Shown piece after piece: positions 24,025 to 32,332 of a DNA stretch of 64,000 nt (positions are counted from its first letter, which is position 1; each line of letters begins with the position of its first letter). A program made the position numbers and the translations under genes. Below the pieces are notes generated by a model. It did no database searches and had not been told where the DNA came from. It was given only the letters and a program-made list of their open reading frames with translations. The stretch is taken from the NCBI RefSeq assembly GCF_014196525.1, contig NZ_JACIDX010000002.1, positions 310,001 to 374,000 on the forward strand, in the 5' to 3' direction. The stretch comes from Novosphingobium sediminicola (GTDB lineage: Bacteria; Pseudomonadota; Alphaproteobacteria; Sphingomonadales; Sphingomonadaceae).

Positions 24025-24071
24025 ATAGGTCTAAAATATCTTGGCGAAACTGTCAAATGCAAGTAACTTGC
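24025..24071. promoter_or_regulatory. Candidate operators in the gentisate dioxygenase/nitrilase divergent region
   Basis: ATAGGTCTAAAATAT at 24025-24039 contains the 11-base core TAGGTCTAAAA shared with the reverse strand of the site at 18577-18600. A second element, TGCAAGT-A-ACTTGC at 24058-24071, is symmetric around one base and uses the half-site of 5226-5241 in everted order. The region sits 38-84 bases before the dioxygenase start and 56-102 bases before the nitrilase start. Confidence 0.5.
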
Positions 24072-24126
24072 CTTTCAGCCTCTCTCCGGCTTTCCCTTCT
24101 CACTCGTGCAAAAGCTGAGGAAAATC

Positions 24127-25068
24127 ATGACCCAAGCCTTTACCGCCGCTGTCGTTCAGGCCGCCTCCCTGCCCACCGACTCGGTTGCCGCCGCCGCCAA
24201 GGCCGCAGGGCTTATTGCGCAGGCCAGCGCCAATGGCGCGAAGATCATCGTGTTCCCCGAAGCGTTCCTGGGCGGCTATCCCAAGGGCGCGTCCTTCGGC
24301 ACGCCGGTGGGCATGCGCAAACCCCAGGGGCGCGAGGATTTCCGCGCCTATCATGAAGCCGCCATCGACCTGAACGGGTCGGAAGTGGCCACGATTGCCG
24401 AGGCCACGGCGGCCACCGGAGCCTTCGTCGTGATGGGCGTGATAGAGCGCGACGGCGCCACGGTCTATTGCACCGCGCTGTTCTTCGATGGCGAAAAGGG
24501 CCTGATCGCCAAGCATCGCAAGCTGATGCCGACCGGCGCGGAACGGCTGATCTGGGGCTTTGGCGATGGCTCGACCATGCCGGTGATCGACACGCAGCTG
24601 GGGCGAATCGGGGCGGTGATCTGCTGGGAAAACTATATGCCGATGCTGCGCATGGCGATGTATGATCAAGGCGTCACGCTCTACTGCGCCCCCACCGCCG
24701 ACGACCGCGACGGCTGGGCCAGCACGATGCGCCATGTCGCGCTGGAGGGGCGATGCTTCGTGCTGTCGGCATGTCAGCATATCACGCGGGGGGCCTATCC
24801 GGCGGACTATGACTGCGCGCTGGGCGATGATCCGGAAACGGTGCTGATGCGCGGCGGGTCGATGATAGTCGATCCGCTGGGCAATGTGCTGGCCGGGCCG
24901 GATTATGCGGGCGAAACGATCCTTTATGCGCAGATCGACCCGGCAGAAGTGATCCGTGGCAAGTATGATTTCGACGTGGCGGGTCATTATGCCCGCCCGG
25001 ATGTGTTTCAGTTGAAGGTCGATGTCGCCCCCAAGCGCCCCGTCGCCCGCATCGGAGACGCAGGCTGA
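24127..25068 (+). CDS. Nitrilase-family carbon-nitrogen hydrolase
   Basis: 313 residues from ATG 24127 with GAGGA upstream. The Glu-Lys-Cys triad is visible: Glu in KIIVFPEAFLGGYP (~45), Lys in AKHRKLMPTGAER (~130), Cys in GAVICWENYMPMLRMAMY (~163). CWENYMP is characteristic of true nitrilases acting on aliphatic or arylaceto-nitriles, giving the carboxylic acid and ammonia. Its stop overlaps the flavin reductase start by one base. Plant nitriles or cyanogenic compounds would fit the glucoside/aromatic theme, but the substrate is not determined by sequence. Confidence 0.85.
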   Translation: MTQAFTAAVVQAASLPTDSVAAAAKAAGLIAQASANGAKIIVFPEAFLGGYPKGASFGTPVGMRKPQGREDFRAYHEAAIDLNGSEVATIAEATAATGAFVVMGVIERDGATVYCTALFFDGEKGLIAKHRKLMPTGAERLIWGFGDGSTMPVIDTQLGRIGAVICWENYMPMLRMAMYDQGVTLYCAPTADDRDGWASTMRHVALEGRCFVLSACQHITRGAYPADYDCALGDDPETVLMRGGSMIVDPLGNVLAGPDYAGETILYAQIDPAEVIRGKYDFDVAGHYARPDVFQLKVDVAPKRPVARIGDAG

Positions 25069-25682
25069 TGGAGTTCGACTTCTCGCAAGTGGCCGGGCCT
25101 GATCGTTATAAGCTGATGGCCGCCTCGATCACCCCGCGCCCCATCGCATGGATCACATCGCAATCGGCACAGGGCGGGCGCAATGCCGCGCCCTACAGCT
25201 TTTTCGCGATGATGAGCGCCGAGCCGCCGCTGGTGGCCATCGGCCTGATGCGCCGCCCGGACGGCACTTATAAGGACAGCGCGGCCAATATCCTTGAAAC
25301 CGGCGAATTTGTCGTCAATCTCGTGGCCGAACATGATGCGGAGGCGATGAACCTGACCTGCATCGACGCCCCGCCGGGTGAGGATGAAATCGCGCTGGCA
25401 GGCATCGAGACAGCGCCCTCCACCGCCATCGCCCCGCCCCGCATCGCCACCGCGCCCGTCAGCATGGAATGCCGCCTGTATAACAGCATGGACGCAGGGC
25501 TATCGACCATCGTGCTGGGCGAGGTTTTGCGCTTCCATATTCAGGACCGCTTTATCGACACGCAGAAATTGCATGTCGATACGCTGGCGATGGGCCTCAT
25601 CGCGCGCATGCATGGCGCGGGCTGGTACACGCGCAGCACCGACCTGTTGCAGATGGCCCGACCAAGCTGGGCTGACCGTTAA
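25068..25682 (+). CDS. Flavin reductase family (DIM6/NTAB-like) protein
   Basis: 204 residues. FMN-binding split-barrel recognised by ASITPRPIAWITSQSAQGG and NAAPYSFFAMMSAEPPLVAIG at the N-terminus and TGEFVVNLVAEHDAEAMN in the middle. Such proteins reduce FMN with NAD(P)H or use bound FMN directly. It is translationally coupled to the nitrilase (TGATG). No obvious two-component monooxygenase lies beside it, so its partner is unclear. Confidence 0.82.
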   Translation: MEFDFSQVAGPDRYKLMAASITPRPIAWITSQSAQGGRNAAPYSFFAMMSAEPPLVAIGLMRRPDGTYKDSAANILETGEFVVNLVAEHDAEAMNLTCIDAPPGEDEIALAGIETAPSTAIAPPRIATAPVSMECRLYNSMDAGLSTIVLGEVLRFHIQDRFIDTQKLHVDTLAMGLIARMHGAGWYTRSTDLLQMARPSWADR

Positions 25683-25691
25683 AACAGGAAA

Positions 25692-25720
25692 GGCGGCGGC
25701 ATGCATCTCATGCCGCCGCC
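25692..25720. terminator. Bidirectional hairpin terminator
   Basis: Perfect 12-base arms GGCGGCGGCATG and CATGCCGCCGCC with a CATCT loop, between the convergent flavin reductase (ends 25682) and alpha/beta hydrolase (ends 25736) genes. On the minus strand it is followed by TTTCCTGTTTT. Confidence 0.8.
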
Positions 25721-25735
25721 CCGATCAGGCCGCCA

Positions 25736-26587
25736 TCAACCCTTGATAAAGGCCAGAATGTCCTTGTTCAGCACCTCGGCATGGACGGTCAACATGCCAT
25801 GGGGATAGCCGGGATAGATCTTGAGGGTGTTGTCGGGGATCAGCTTGGCCTGCAACAGCGCCGAATCCGCCACCGGCACGATCTGATCATCATCGCCATG
25901 CTGGATCAGCACGGGCACCTTGATGGCCTTGAGATCTTCGGTCTGGTCGGTTTCGGAAAAGGCCTTGATGCTGTCATACTGGGCCTTGGCCCCGCCCATC
26001 ATGCCCTGGCGCCACCAGTTCTGGCGGATCGCCTCATTCACGCTCTGGCCCGGCCGATTGAAGCCATAGAAGGGCACCGGCACATTCCAGAAGAAATCCG
26101 CCCGATTGGCCACCAGCGCATCGCGGAACCCATCGAACACCGTCAAAGGCAGGCCACCGGGATTATTCGGCGTCTGAACCATGATCGGCGGCACCGCGCC
26201 CACCAGCACCGCCTTGGCCACGCGGCCTTCGGCATAGCGCGCCACATAGCGCGCCACCACGCCGCCGCCGGTCGAATGGCCGATGTGGATCGCATCATGC
26301 AGATCCAGATGGCGCACCAGCGCCGCCGTATCGCTGGCATAGGTGTCCATGTCATTGCCGTCCTGCGTCTGGGTGGACCGGCCATGGCCGCGCCGGTCGA
26401 AGGCGATGACGCGATAGCCCTGCGCCAGGAAGAACATCATCTGCGCGTCCCAATCATCGGCGGTCAGCGGCCAGCCATGATGGAACACGATGGGCTGGCC
26501 CGCGCCCCAGTCCTTATAATAAAGCCGCGCGCCGTCGGACGTGGTCACAAAGCCATCACCGGAACGATTTTGAACAGATTGAGTCAT
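25736..26587 (-). CDS. Alpha/beta hydrolase (non-heme haloperoxidase/esterase type)
   Basis: 283 residues. Oxyanion segment IVFHHGWPLTADDWDAQM, nucleophile Ser in GHSTGGGVVARYVARY (~residue 108), acid in VLIQHGDDDQIVPV and the last His in YPGYPHGMLTVHAE. The FDRRGHGRS motif is typical of the chloroperoxidase-like branch of cofactor-free hydrolases, which also act as esterases or perhydrolases. Monocistronic or last in a run with pirin, 88 bases downstream of it; the gap holds a hairpin. Confidence 0.85.
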   Translation of the reverse strand: MTQSVQNRSGDGFVTTSDGARLYYKDWGAGQPIVFHHGWPLTADDWDAQMMFFLAQGYRVIAFDRRGHGRSTQTQDGNDMDTYASDTAALVRHLDLHDAIHIGHSTGGGVVARYVARYAEGRVAKAVLVGAVPPIMVQTPNNPGGLPLTVFDGFRDALVANRADFFWNVPVPFYGFNRPGQSVNEAIRQNWWRQGMMGGAKAQYDSIKAFSETDQTEDLKAIKVPVLIQHGDDDQIVPVADSALLQAKLIPDNTLKIYPGYPHGMLTVHAEVLNKDILAFIKG

Positions 26588-26645
26588 GATACACCTCGGG
26601 GGAAGGAAGGGGGGAAGGAAGGGTTAGGGGGAATTTCAGGGGTGC

Positions 26646-26669
26646 CGGGCGGAGTTCGCACTCCGCCCG
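26646..26669 (-). terminator. Hairpin after the pirin gene
   Basis: Perfect arms CGGGCGGAGT and ACTCCGCCCG around a 4-base loop, 6 bases beyond the pirin stop on the minus strand. No T-run follows, so it may attenuate rather than stop transcription. Confidence 0.45.
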
Positions 26670-26675
26670 ACCGGA

Positions 26676-27374
26676 TCAGGCCGCATCGACCAGCACGATC
26701 TCGCTGTCCTCAATAGCCGTCACGCGCAGCACTTCGACATCGCTGATCGCCACACCGTCGCGGGCCTTGATCGTCTGCTCGTCGATCCGCACCGAGCCGG
26801 TGGCGGGGACCAGATAGGCCTTGCGGGTTCCGCCCAGCGGATAATCGGCCGTTTGGCCTGCCTTGAGCGTAGCACCCACCACGCGGGCATTGGTGCGGAT
26901 CGGCAGAGCGTCAGTGTCTTGCGCATAACCGCTGGCCAGCGTTACGAAATGGCCCGAACGTTCGCCCTTGGGGAAAGGCTTGGCGCCCCATTGCGGCGCA
27001 TCGCCCTGATGGGTCGGGATGATCCAGATCTGGAAGATCTTGGTCGTGATATCCTCCAGATTATATTCCGAATGGCGGATGCCGGTGCCTGCGCTCATCA
27101 CCTGAACGTCGCCTGCCTCGGTGCGGCCCTTGTTGCCCAGATTGTCCTGATGGGTGATCGCGCCTTCGCGGACATAGGTGATGATTTCCATGTCACGGTG
27201 CGGATGGGGCGGGAAACCCGTGCCCGGCGCAATCGTATCATCGTTCCACACGCGCAGATTGCCCCAGTGGACGCGGGCCGGATCGTGATATTCGGCAAAG
27301 GAAAAATGGTGATGCGCATCCAGCCAGCCATGGTTGGCCGCGCCAAGGGTTTCAAAGGGGCGATGTTCGATCAT
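26676..27374 (-). CDS. Pirin family protein
   Basis: 232 residues from ATG 27374, preceded by AGGAGAAAA; the open frame continuing to 28400 runs antisense through a LysR gene and is rejected. Bicupin with the iron-binding pattern FPPHPHRDMEIITYV (near 53) and MSAGTGIRHSEYN (near 98). Bacterial pirins include quercetinases and redox-responsive binding proteins; the reaction here is unknown. It stands divergent to LysR (27504) and a LysR-type box lies 100 bases upstream of its start. Confidence 0.9.
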   Translation of the reverse strand: MIEHRPFETLGAANHGWLDAHHHFSFAEYHDPARVHWGNLRVWNDDTIAPGTGFPPHPHRDMEIITYVREGAITHQDNLGNKGRTEAGDVQVMSAGTGIRHSEYNLEDITTKIFQIWIIPTHQGDAPQWGAKPFPKGERSGHFVTLASGYAQDTDALPIRTNARVVGATLKAGQTADYPLGGTRKAYLVPATGSVRIDEQTIKARDGVAISDVEVLRVTAIEDSEIVLVDAA

Positions 27375-27473
27375 GGGTTTTCTCCTGTGGGGCGCTTCAG
27401 GGAGCGCCCTTGCTGAAAACCGATTTAGGCCTTGCGGATCATTCTGTTCAGATGGATAAAATGGACGATAACG

Positions 27474-27488
27474 TTCGAGAAAATTGAA
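27474..27488. promoter_or_regulatory. LysR-type box TTCGA-N5-TTGAA between pirin and LysR
   Basis: 15-base interrupted palindrome with a T-N11-A core, located 16 bases before the LysR start and 100 bases before pirin. A near-identical box (TTCGA-N5-TCGAA) stands before the isochorismatase operon at 28453-28467. Confidence 0.5.
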
Positions 27489-27503
27489 AAGCGAGATCCG
27501 CGC

Positions 27504-28427
27504 ATGAACAATCCCGGCACGCCCACCTTTGACCAGTTGCGGATCTTTCTGACCATTGTGGACACAGGCAGTTTCGCAGGTGCGGCGCGCAAACTCAACC
27601 GCGCGGTTTCGGTCATTTCCTATGGCATCGCCAATCTGGAGGCCCAGCTCGGCCTGACCCTGTTCGACCGCGAAGGCACGCGCAAACCGACCTTGACCGT
27701 GGCCGGGCGGGCGCTGCTCTCCGAAGCGCGCGGGGTGGCGCAGGGGATCGACGCGCTGCGCGCCAAGGTCAAAGGGCTGCTCGACGGGCTGGAGGCCGAG
27801 GTCGATCTGGCGGTGGACGTGATGCTGCCCACGCATCGGCTGGGGCGGATCCTGCGCGCCTTTCGTGCGCAATTCCCCACCGTGCAATTGCGCCTGCATG
27901 TCGAGGCGCTGGGTGCGATCACGGCGCTGGTGCTGGATGGCAAGGCGGTGATCGGCCTGTCCGGCCCGCTGTTCGCCGGGGTGGAGGGGCTGGAAAGCGT
28001 CAATGCCGGGTCTGTGCCGATGGTGCCCGTGGCCGCGCCCGATCATCCGTTGGCGCAGATGGACCCGATTCTTCCCGGCGCGGGGCGCGATTATATCCAG
28101 CTCGTGCTGACCGACCGTTCGCGCTTTACCGAGGGGCAGGATTTCTCGGTGCTTTCCCCGCGCACATGGCGTCTGGCCGACCTTGGCGCCAAACATGCGC
28201 TGCTGCGCGAAGGGATCGGGTGGGGCAACATGCCCCTGCCGATGATCGAGGACGATCTGACGACAGGCACTCTCAGCCGCCTTATCATGCCCGATCATCC
28301 GGGCGGCACCTATCGCTTTGCCGGGATCTGGCGACGCGATACCCCCCCGGGTCCTGCGGCAGCCTGGCTGATCGAACAATTCGTTGCCACCGCAGAGCAT
28401 GGGGAGGACATGCTGCCCGATATTTGA
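27504..28427 (+). CDS. LysR family transcriptional regulator (pirin/isochorismatase locus)
   Basis: 307 residues from ATG 27504 (MNNPGTPTFDQLR). HTH in the N-terminal region: DTGSFAGAARKLNRAVSVIS followed by ANLEAQLGLTLFDRE; effector-binding domain after residue 90. The usual second-helix pattern is retained. Divergent from pirin and followed at 148 bases by the isochorismatase operon on the same strand, with matching boxes on both sides of the gene, so it probably controls both and itself. Confidence 0.88.
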   Translation: MNNPGTPTFDQLRIFLTIVDTGSFAGAARKLNRAVSVISYGIANLEAQLGLTLFDREGTRKPTLTVAGRALLSEARGVAQGIDALRAKVKGLLDGLEAEVDLAVDVMLPTHRLGRILRAFRAQFPTVQLRLHVEALGAITALVLDGKAVIGLSGPLFAGVEGLESVNAGSVPMVPVAAPDHPLAQMDPILPGAGRDYIQLVLTDRSRFTEGQDFSVLSPRTWRLADLGAKHALLREGIGWGNMPLPMIEDDLTTGTLSRLIMPDHPGGTYRFAGIWRRDTPPGPAAAWLIEQFVATAEHGEDMLPDI

Positions 28428-28452
28428 GGTGGAATCTTGCGGGGCCCACCTA

Positions 28453-28467
28453 TTCGAAAAAATCGAA
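28453..28467. promoter_or_regulatory. LysR-type box TTCGA-N5-TCGAA before the isochorismatase operon
   Basis: Perfect interrupted palindrome with a T-N11-A core, 108 bases upstream of the isochorismatase-like start, in the 147-base gap after the LysR gene. It matches the box at 27474-27488 in both arms apart from one base. Confidence 0.55.
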
Positions 28468-28574
28468 CATCTTGTCCTATCTTATATCACTTACCTGAAA
28501 CGTCATCCCGCCATAACTTGCCCTCACAGCAAGCGATGCTGAACCCGACGCACTATCAGACAAGGACACCCCCG

Positions 28575-29234
28575 ATGACCATCACCGCCACCCCGACCCC
28601 CGGCAAGAGCCTGATTTCGCCCAAGGATCATACGCTTGTCCTGATCGACTTCCAATCGCAGATGGCCTTTGCCACCAAGTCGATCGCCACCGAAGTGCTG
28701 CGCAGCAACGCCGCCCTCGTCAGCAATGCCGCCGCATCCTTCGGCGTCTCCACCATCCTGACCACCGTGGCCGAAAAGAGCTTCTCCGGCCCGATGTTCA
28801 CCGAAATCACCGACGCCTTCCCCGGCCAGCCCCTGCTCGACCGCACCAGCATGAACACATGGGAAGACGCCGCCGTCATCGATGAAGTGAACCGCATCGG
28901 CAAAGAGCGCATCATCTTTGCTGGCCTGTGGACCAGCGTCTGCATCGTCGGCCCGGTGGCCTCGGCCATTGATCAGGGCTTTGACGTCTATTTCATCGCC
29001 GACGCCTGCGGCGACATCTCGGTCGAGGCCCACGAACGCGCCGTCCAGCGCATGATCCAGCTTGGCGCCAAGCCGATGACCTCGCTGCAATACCTGCTCG
29101 AACTCCAGCGCGACTGGGCGCGCGGCGAAACCTATGACACCACCACCGGCATCGCCCGCCAGTGGGGCGGCGCCTATGGCCTGGGCATCACCTATGCCAA
29201 GACCATGTTCGGCGCATCCGAAGGCGGTCACTAA
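28575..29234 (+). CDS. Isochorismatase-family cysteine hydrolase (YcaC-like)
   Basis: 219 residues from ATG 28575 (MTITATPTPG). Catalytic Asp in HTLVLIDFQSQMAF (~residue 25) and catalytic Cys in AGLWTSVCIVGPVASAIDQG (~residue 118) with the family cis-peptide region before it. Closest in layout to YcaC-type hydrolases whose natural substrates are unknown; members otherwise act on isochorismate, nicotinamide or carbamoyl compounds. First gene of an eight-gene plus-strand operon. Confidence 0.85.
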   Translation: MTITATPTPGKSLISPKDHTLVLIDFQSQMAFATKSIATEVLRSNAALVSNAAASFGVSTILTTVAEKSFSGPMFTEITDAFPGQPLLDRTSMNTWEDAAVIDEVNRIGKERIIFAGLWTSVCIVGPVASAIDQGFDVYFIADACGDISVEAHERAVQRMIQLGAKPMTSLQYLLELQRDWARGETYDTTTGIARQWGGAYGLGITYAKTMFGASEGGH

Positions 29235-29305
29235 GCCGACCGGGGCCGAATTCGACGATTTCTCGCAGATCGGCCCCCCATTCGCCCGAAAACAGGGATT
29301 TCACC

Positions 29306-29551
29306 ATGAAACTCTATCTTCTCTCGCTGGGCGCAGGTCTGCTGGTGGGCGTGGTTTACAGCCTGCTGGGCGTGCGCTCTCCTGCTCCTCCGATCATCGC
29401 GCTGGTTGGCCTGCTGGGCATTCTGGCCGGTGAACAGGTGGTTCCCATCGCCCGTCGCGCCATGCAAGGGCAGGATGTGGCCTGCTATCTTCGCGGCAAT
29501 TGCGCCGATCATGTGCTGGGCCAATTGCCCGGAAATCCTGACAAAAACTGA
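29306..29551 (+). CDS. XapX domain small membrane protein
   Basis: 81 residues from ATG 29306. Two hydrophobic helices (LYLLSLGAGLLVGVVYSLLG and PPIIALVGLLGILAGEQV) joined by VRSPAPP, the XapX/DUF1427 pattern. A short soluble tail follows, with two Cys (VACYLRGNCADH). Function unknown. It sits between the isochorismatase-like and amidohydrolase genes. Confidence 0.82.
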   Translation: MKLYLLSLGAGLLVGVVYSLLGVRSPAPPIIALVGLLGILAGEQVVPIARRAMQGQDVACYLRGNCADHVLGQLPGNPDKN

Positions 29552-29574
29552 ACCCTTAACCGGAGCCTCCCCCC

Positions 29575-31422
29575 ATGGCCGACCTGATCATCACCAATGC
29601 CAAGGTTTCCACTCTTGACCGCGAAAACCCCGAAGCCGAAGCCATCGCCATCCGCGACGGCAAATTTCTGGCCGTGGGCAGCGAAAAGGACGTGCGCGCC
29701 GCCGCTCTGCCCGATGCCGATGTGATCGACGCAGGCCGCCGCCGCGTGATCCCCGGCCTGATCGACAGCCATATGCACATCATCCGCGGTGGGCTGAATT
29801 TCAACATGGAGCTGCGCTGGGACGGCGTGCCCTCGCTGTCGGAAGCCATGGCAATGCTTAAGGCTCAGGTCGACCGCACCCCCGCCCCGCAATGGGTGCG
29901 CGTGGTGGGCGGCTTTACCGAGCATCAATTTGCCGAAAAGCGCTTGCCCACGCTGGCCGAGCTGAACGCCGTGGCGCCCGATACGCCGGTGTTCATCCTG
30001 CACCTGTATGACCGCGCCCTGCTCAATGCCGCCGCGCTGCGGGTGGTGGGCTATACCAAGGACACGCCCAACCCTCCGGGCGGCGAGATCGTGCGCGACA
30101 GCATGGGCAACCCCACCGGGCTTCTTTTGGCCCAGCCCAATGCGACGATCCTCTATTCGACGCTGGCCAAGGGACCGAAGCTGCCGCAGGATTATCAGCT
30201 CAATTCGACCCGTCATTTCATGCGGGATGTCAATGCCTTGGGCGTGACGGGTGTGATCGATGCCGGTGGCGGATCGCAGAACTATCCCGACGATTACGAG
30301 ATCATCGAAAAGCTGCATCAGGACGACCAACTGACGGTCCGCATCAGCTACAACCTCTTCACGCAAAAGCCGAAAGAGGAACTGGCCGATTTCTCCGGCT
30401 GGGCGAAGCAGGTGACGCCGGGGCAAGGCGATGACACCTATCGCCACAATGGTGCGGGCGAGATGCTGGTCTATTCCGCCGCCGATTTCGAGGATTTCCG
30501 CGCGCCCCGCCCCGACATGCCCCCCAGCATGGAAGGCGATCTCGAACCCGTCATCCGCCTGCTGGCCGAACACCGCTGGCCATGGCGCCTGCACGCCACC
30601 TATGACCAGACGATCAGCCGCGCGCTGGACGTCTATGAAAAGGTGAACCGCGATATTCCGCTGACCGGCATCAATTGGTTCTTTGACCATGCCGAAACCA
30701 TCAGCGACCGCAACATTGACCGCATCGCGGCCCTTGGCGGCGGCATCGCGGTACAGCACCGCATGGCGTTTCAGGGCGAATATTTCGTCGAACAATATGG
30801 CGCCAAGGCCGCCGAACGCACCCCCCCGATCAACAAAATGATCGCGGCGGGCATCCCGGTGGGAGCCGGCACCGACGCCACCCGCGTGGCCAGCTATAAC
30901 CCATGGGTCTCGCTGTCATGGCTGGTCACGGGGCGCACGCTGGGCGGATTGCGGCTCTATCCTTCGGCCAACCGCGTTTCGCGCGACAAGGCTCTGGCCA
31001 TGTGGACCCATGAAAACACATGGTTTTCCAATGAAGTGGGCAAGAAGGGCCAGATCAAGGCGGGCCAACTCGCCGATCTTGCCATCCTGTCCGACGATTA
31101 TTTCACCGTGCCCGAACATGAGATCGTCCATATCCGCTCTGTCCTGACCCTGCTGGGCGGCAAGGTGGTCCATGGCGAGGGCAAGTATGAGCCGCTGGCC
31201 CCCGCATTGCCGCGCCCGATGCCCGACTGGTCGCCGGTCGCCACCTTTGGCGGATATCACAAGACCCGCGAGGCCCGCGCGAAACTGGCCTCGGCCTGCG
31301 GGTGCCATTCCTCCTGCGGCATCCACGGCCATGACCATGCCGCCGCCCTTGGCGCCAGCGTCCCTGCCGGTGATCCCCAAAGCTTCTGGGGCGCGCTTGG
31401 CTGCGGCTGCTGGGCCGTCTGA
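29575..31422 (+). CDS. YtcJ-like amidohydrolase with Cys/His-rich C-terminal tail
   Basis: 615 residues. Metal-dependent amidohydrolase: IPGLIDSHMHIIRGG (~residue 60) carries the HxH ligands, NWFFDHAETISDRN and VGAGTDATRVASYNPW the later His and catalytic Asp. It matches the YtcJ/AtzC-like group acting on N-acyl or ring amides. After the normal end of the fold (~560) comes a ~50-residue tail with five Cys and four His (CGCHSSCGIHGHDHAAALG, then a second pair near the end, GALGCGCWAV). The tail looks like a metal- or cluster-binding element or a surface tag and is not part of the catalytic barrel. Substrate unknown. Confidence 0.85.
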   Translation: MADLIITNAKVSTLDRENPEAEAIAIRDGKFLAVGSEKDVRAAALPDADVIDAGRRRVIPGLIDSHMHIIRGGLNFNMELRWDGVPSLSEAMAMLKAQVDRTPAPQWVRVVGGFTEHQFAEKRLPTLAELNAVAPDTPVFILHLYDRALLNAAALRVVGYTKDTPNPPGGEIVRDSMGNPTGLLLAQPNATILYSTLAKGPKLPQDYQLNSTRHFMRDVNALGVTGVIDAGGGSQNYPDDYEIIEKLHQDDQLTVRISYNLFTQKPKEELADFSGWAKQVTPGQGDDTYRHNGAGEMLVYSAADFEDFRAPRPDMPPSMEGDLEPVIRLLAEHRWPWRLHATYDQTISRALDVYEKVNRDIPLTGINWFFDHAETISDRNIDRIAALGGGIAVQHRMAFQGEYFVEQYGAKAAERTPPINKMIAAGIPVGAGTDATRVASYNPWVSLSWLVTGRTLGGLRLYPSANRVSRDKALAMWTHENTWFSNEVGKKGQIKAGQLADLAILSDDYFTVPEHEIVHIRSVLTLLGGKVVHGEGKYEPLAPALPRPMPDWSPVATFGGYHKTREARAKLASACGCHSSCGIHGHDHAAALGASVPAGDPQSFWGALGCGCWAV

Positions 31423-31453
31423 TCCTTTTCCCTTTTTCACTGGAGTCCCCGCC

Positions 31454-32329
31454 ATGAAATCTCTCGCTTTTACCATCGCCCTCGTTCTGGCCACCCCCGC
31501 CATCGCAAAGCCTGTCGCCACCCCGGACGTTGGCGTCGCCCCGCAATATGACACCACCCATGTCTATGTTCCCGAAGGCGATTTCGACCGCTTCGTGGCT
31601 AGTTTTTCCGCCACTTTCGGCGGCACCACCAGCAAGCAAGGCGCGTTTCAGGTCACACCCACGCCTTCACTCACCAAATCGCAACTGGTGCTGACGCCTG
31701 CGGGCACTGTCTCGGTGTTCGGCTTTAAAACGCCCATCCCCTATCCCTTTGGCGATGAACGCACCGGCTATCTCGTCACCGATATGGATAAGGCCGTGGT
31801 GGCCGCACGGCGTCATGGCGCGATCCGCCGTCTCAATGATTTCCCCGATCCCATCGGGCGCGATGTGGTCATCCAATGGCCGGGCGGGGTGAATATGCAG
31901 CTCTATTGGCACACGGCCACACCGCATTACGCGCCGCTCGCCACCGTGCCGGAAAACCGCATCTATCTGACCGCGGACGCAGCGGGCGCTTTCCTGAAAA
32001 GCTGGAGCGGCTATGCTCATGCCCGCATCACGGCCGACGACCGCAAAGCCCCCGGCACCGAACTGGGCCAGCCGACAAAGACCATCCGCCGCGTTTCGCT
32101 GACCAGCAACTATGGCAAGATGGTGGTCTTTGTCTCGGACGGCCAGTTGCCCTGGCCCTATGGCCGCGACATGACCGGCTATCAGGTCACGGATCTGTCC
32201 GCCACGCTGGACAAGGCCAAGGCCAATGGCGCCGAAGTGCTGATCGCGCCCTTTACCGTGGGCGCGCGCCAGAGCGCGATTGTCCGTTTCCCCGGCGGCT
32301 ATATCGCCGAAGTGCATCAGGGTGCATAA
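31454..32329 (+). CDS. Secreted glyoxalase-like (VOC) protein
   Basis: 291 residues from ATG 31454. A signal peptide is clear (MKSLAFTIALVLATPAIAKP), so it acts in the periplasm. Two VOC-like modules can be traced: THVYVPEGDFDRFVASFSAT with VVIQWPGGVNMQLYW, and a second ending AIVRFPGGYIAEVHQGA. A periplasmic VOC protein is unusual; it may bind or isomerise a product of the operon. It starts 31 bases after the amidohydrolase. Confidence 0.72.
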   Translation: MKSLAFTIALVLATPAIAKPVATPDVGVAPQYDTTHVYVPEGDFDRFVASFSATFGGTTSKQGAFQVTPTPSLTKSQLVLTPAGTVSVFGFKTPIPYPFGDERTGYLVTDMDKAVVAARRHGAIRRLNDFPDPIGRDVVIQWPGGVNMQLYWHTATPHYAPLATVPENRIYLTADAAGAFLKSWSGYAHARITADDRKAPGTELGQPTKTIRRVSLTSNYGKMVVFVSDGQLPWPYGRDMTGYQVTDLSATLDKAKANGAEVLIAPFTVGARQSAIVRFPGGYIAEVHQGA

Positions 32330-32332
32330 ACC

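Noticed and set aside
27375..28400. Long N-terminal extension of the pirin frame
   Set aside because: It runs antisense through the LysR gene; the ATG at 27374 has a clear AGGAG and begins the pirin fold.
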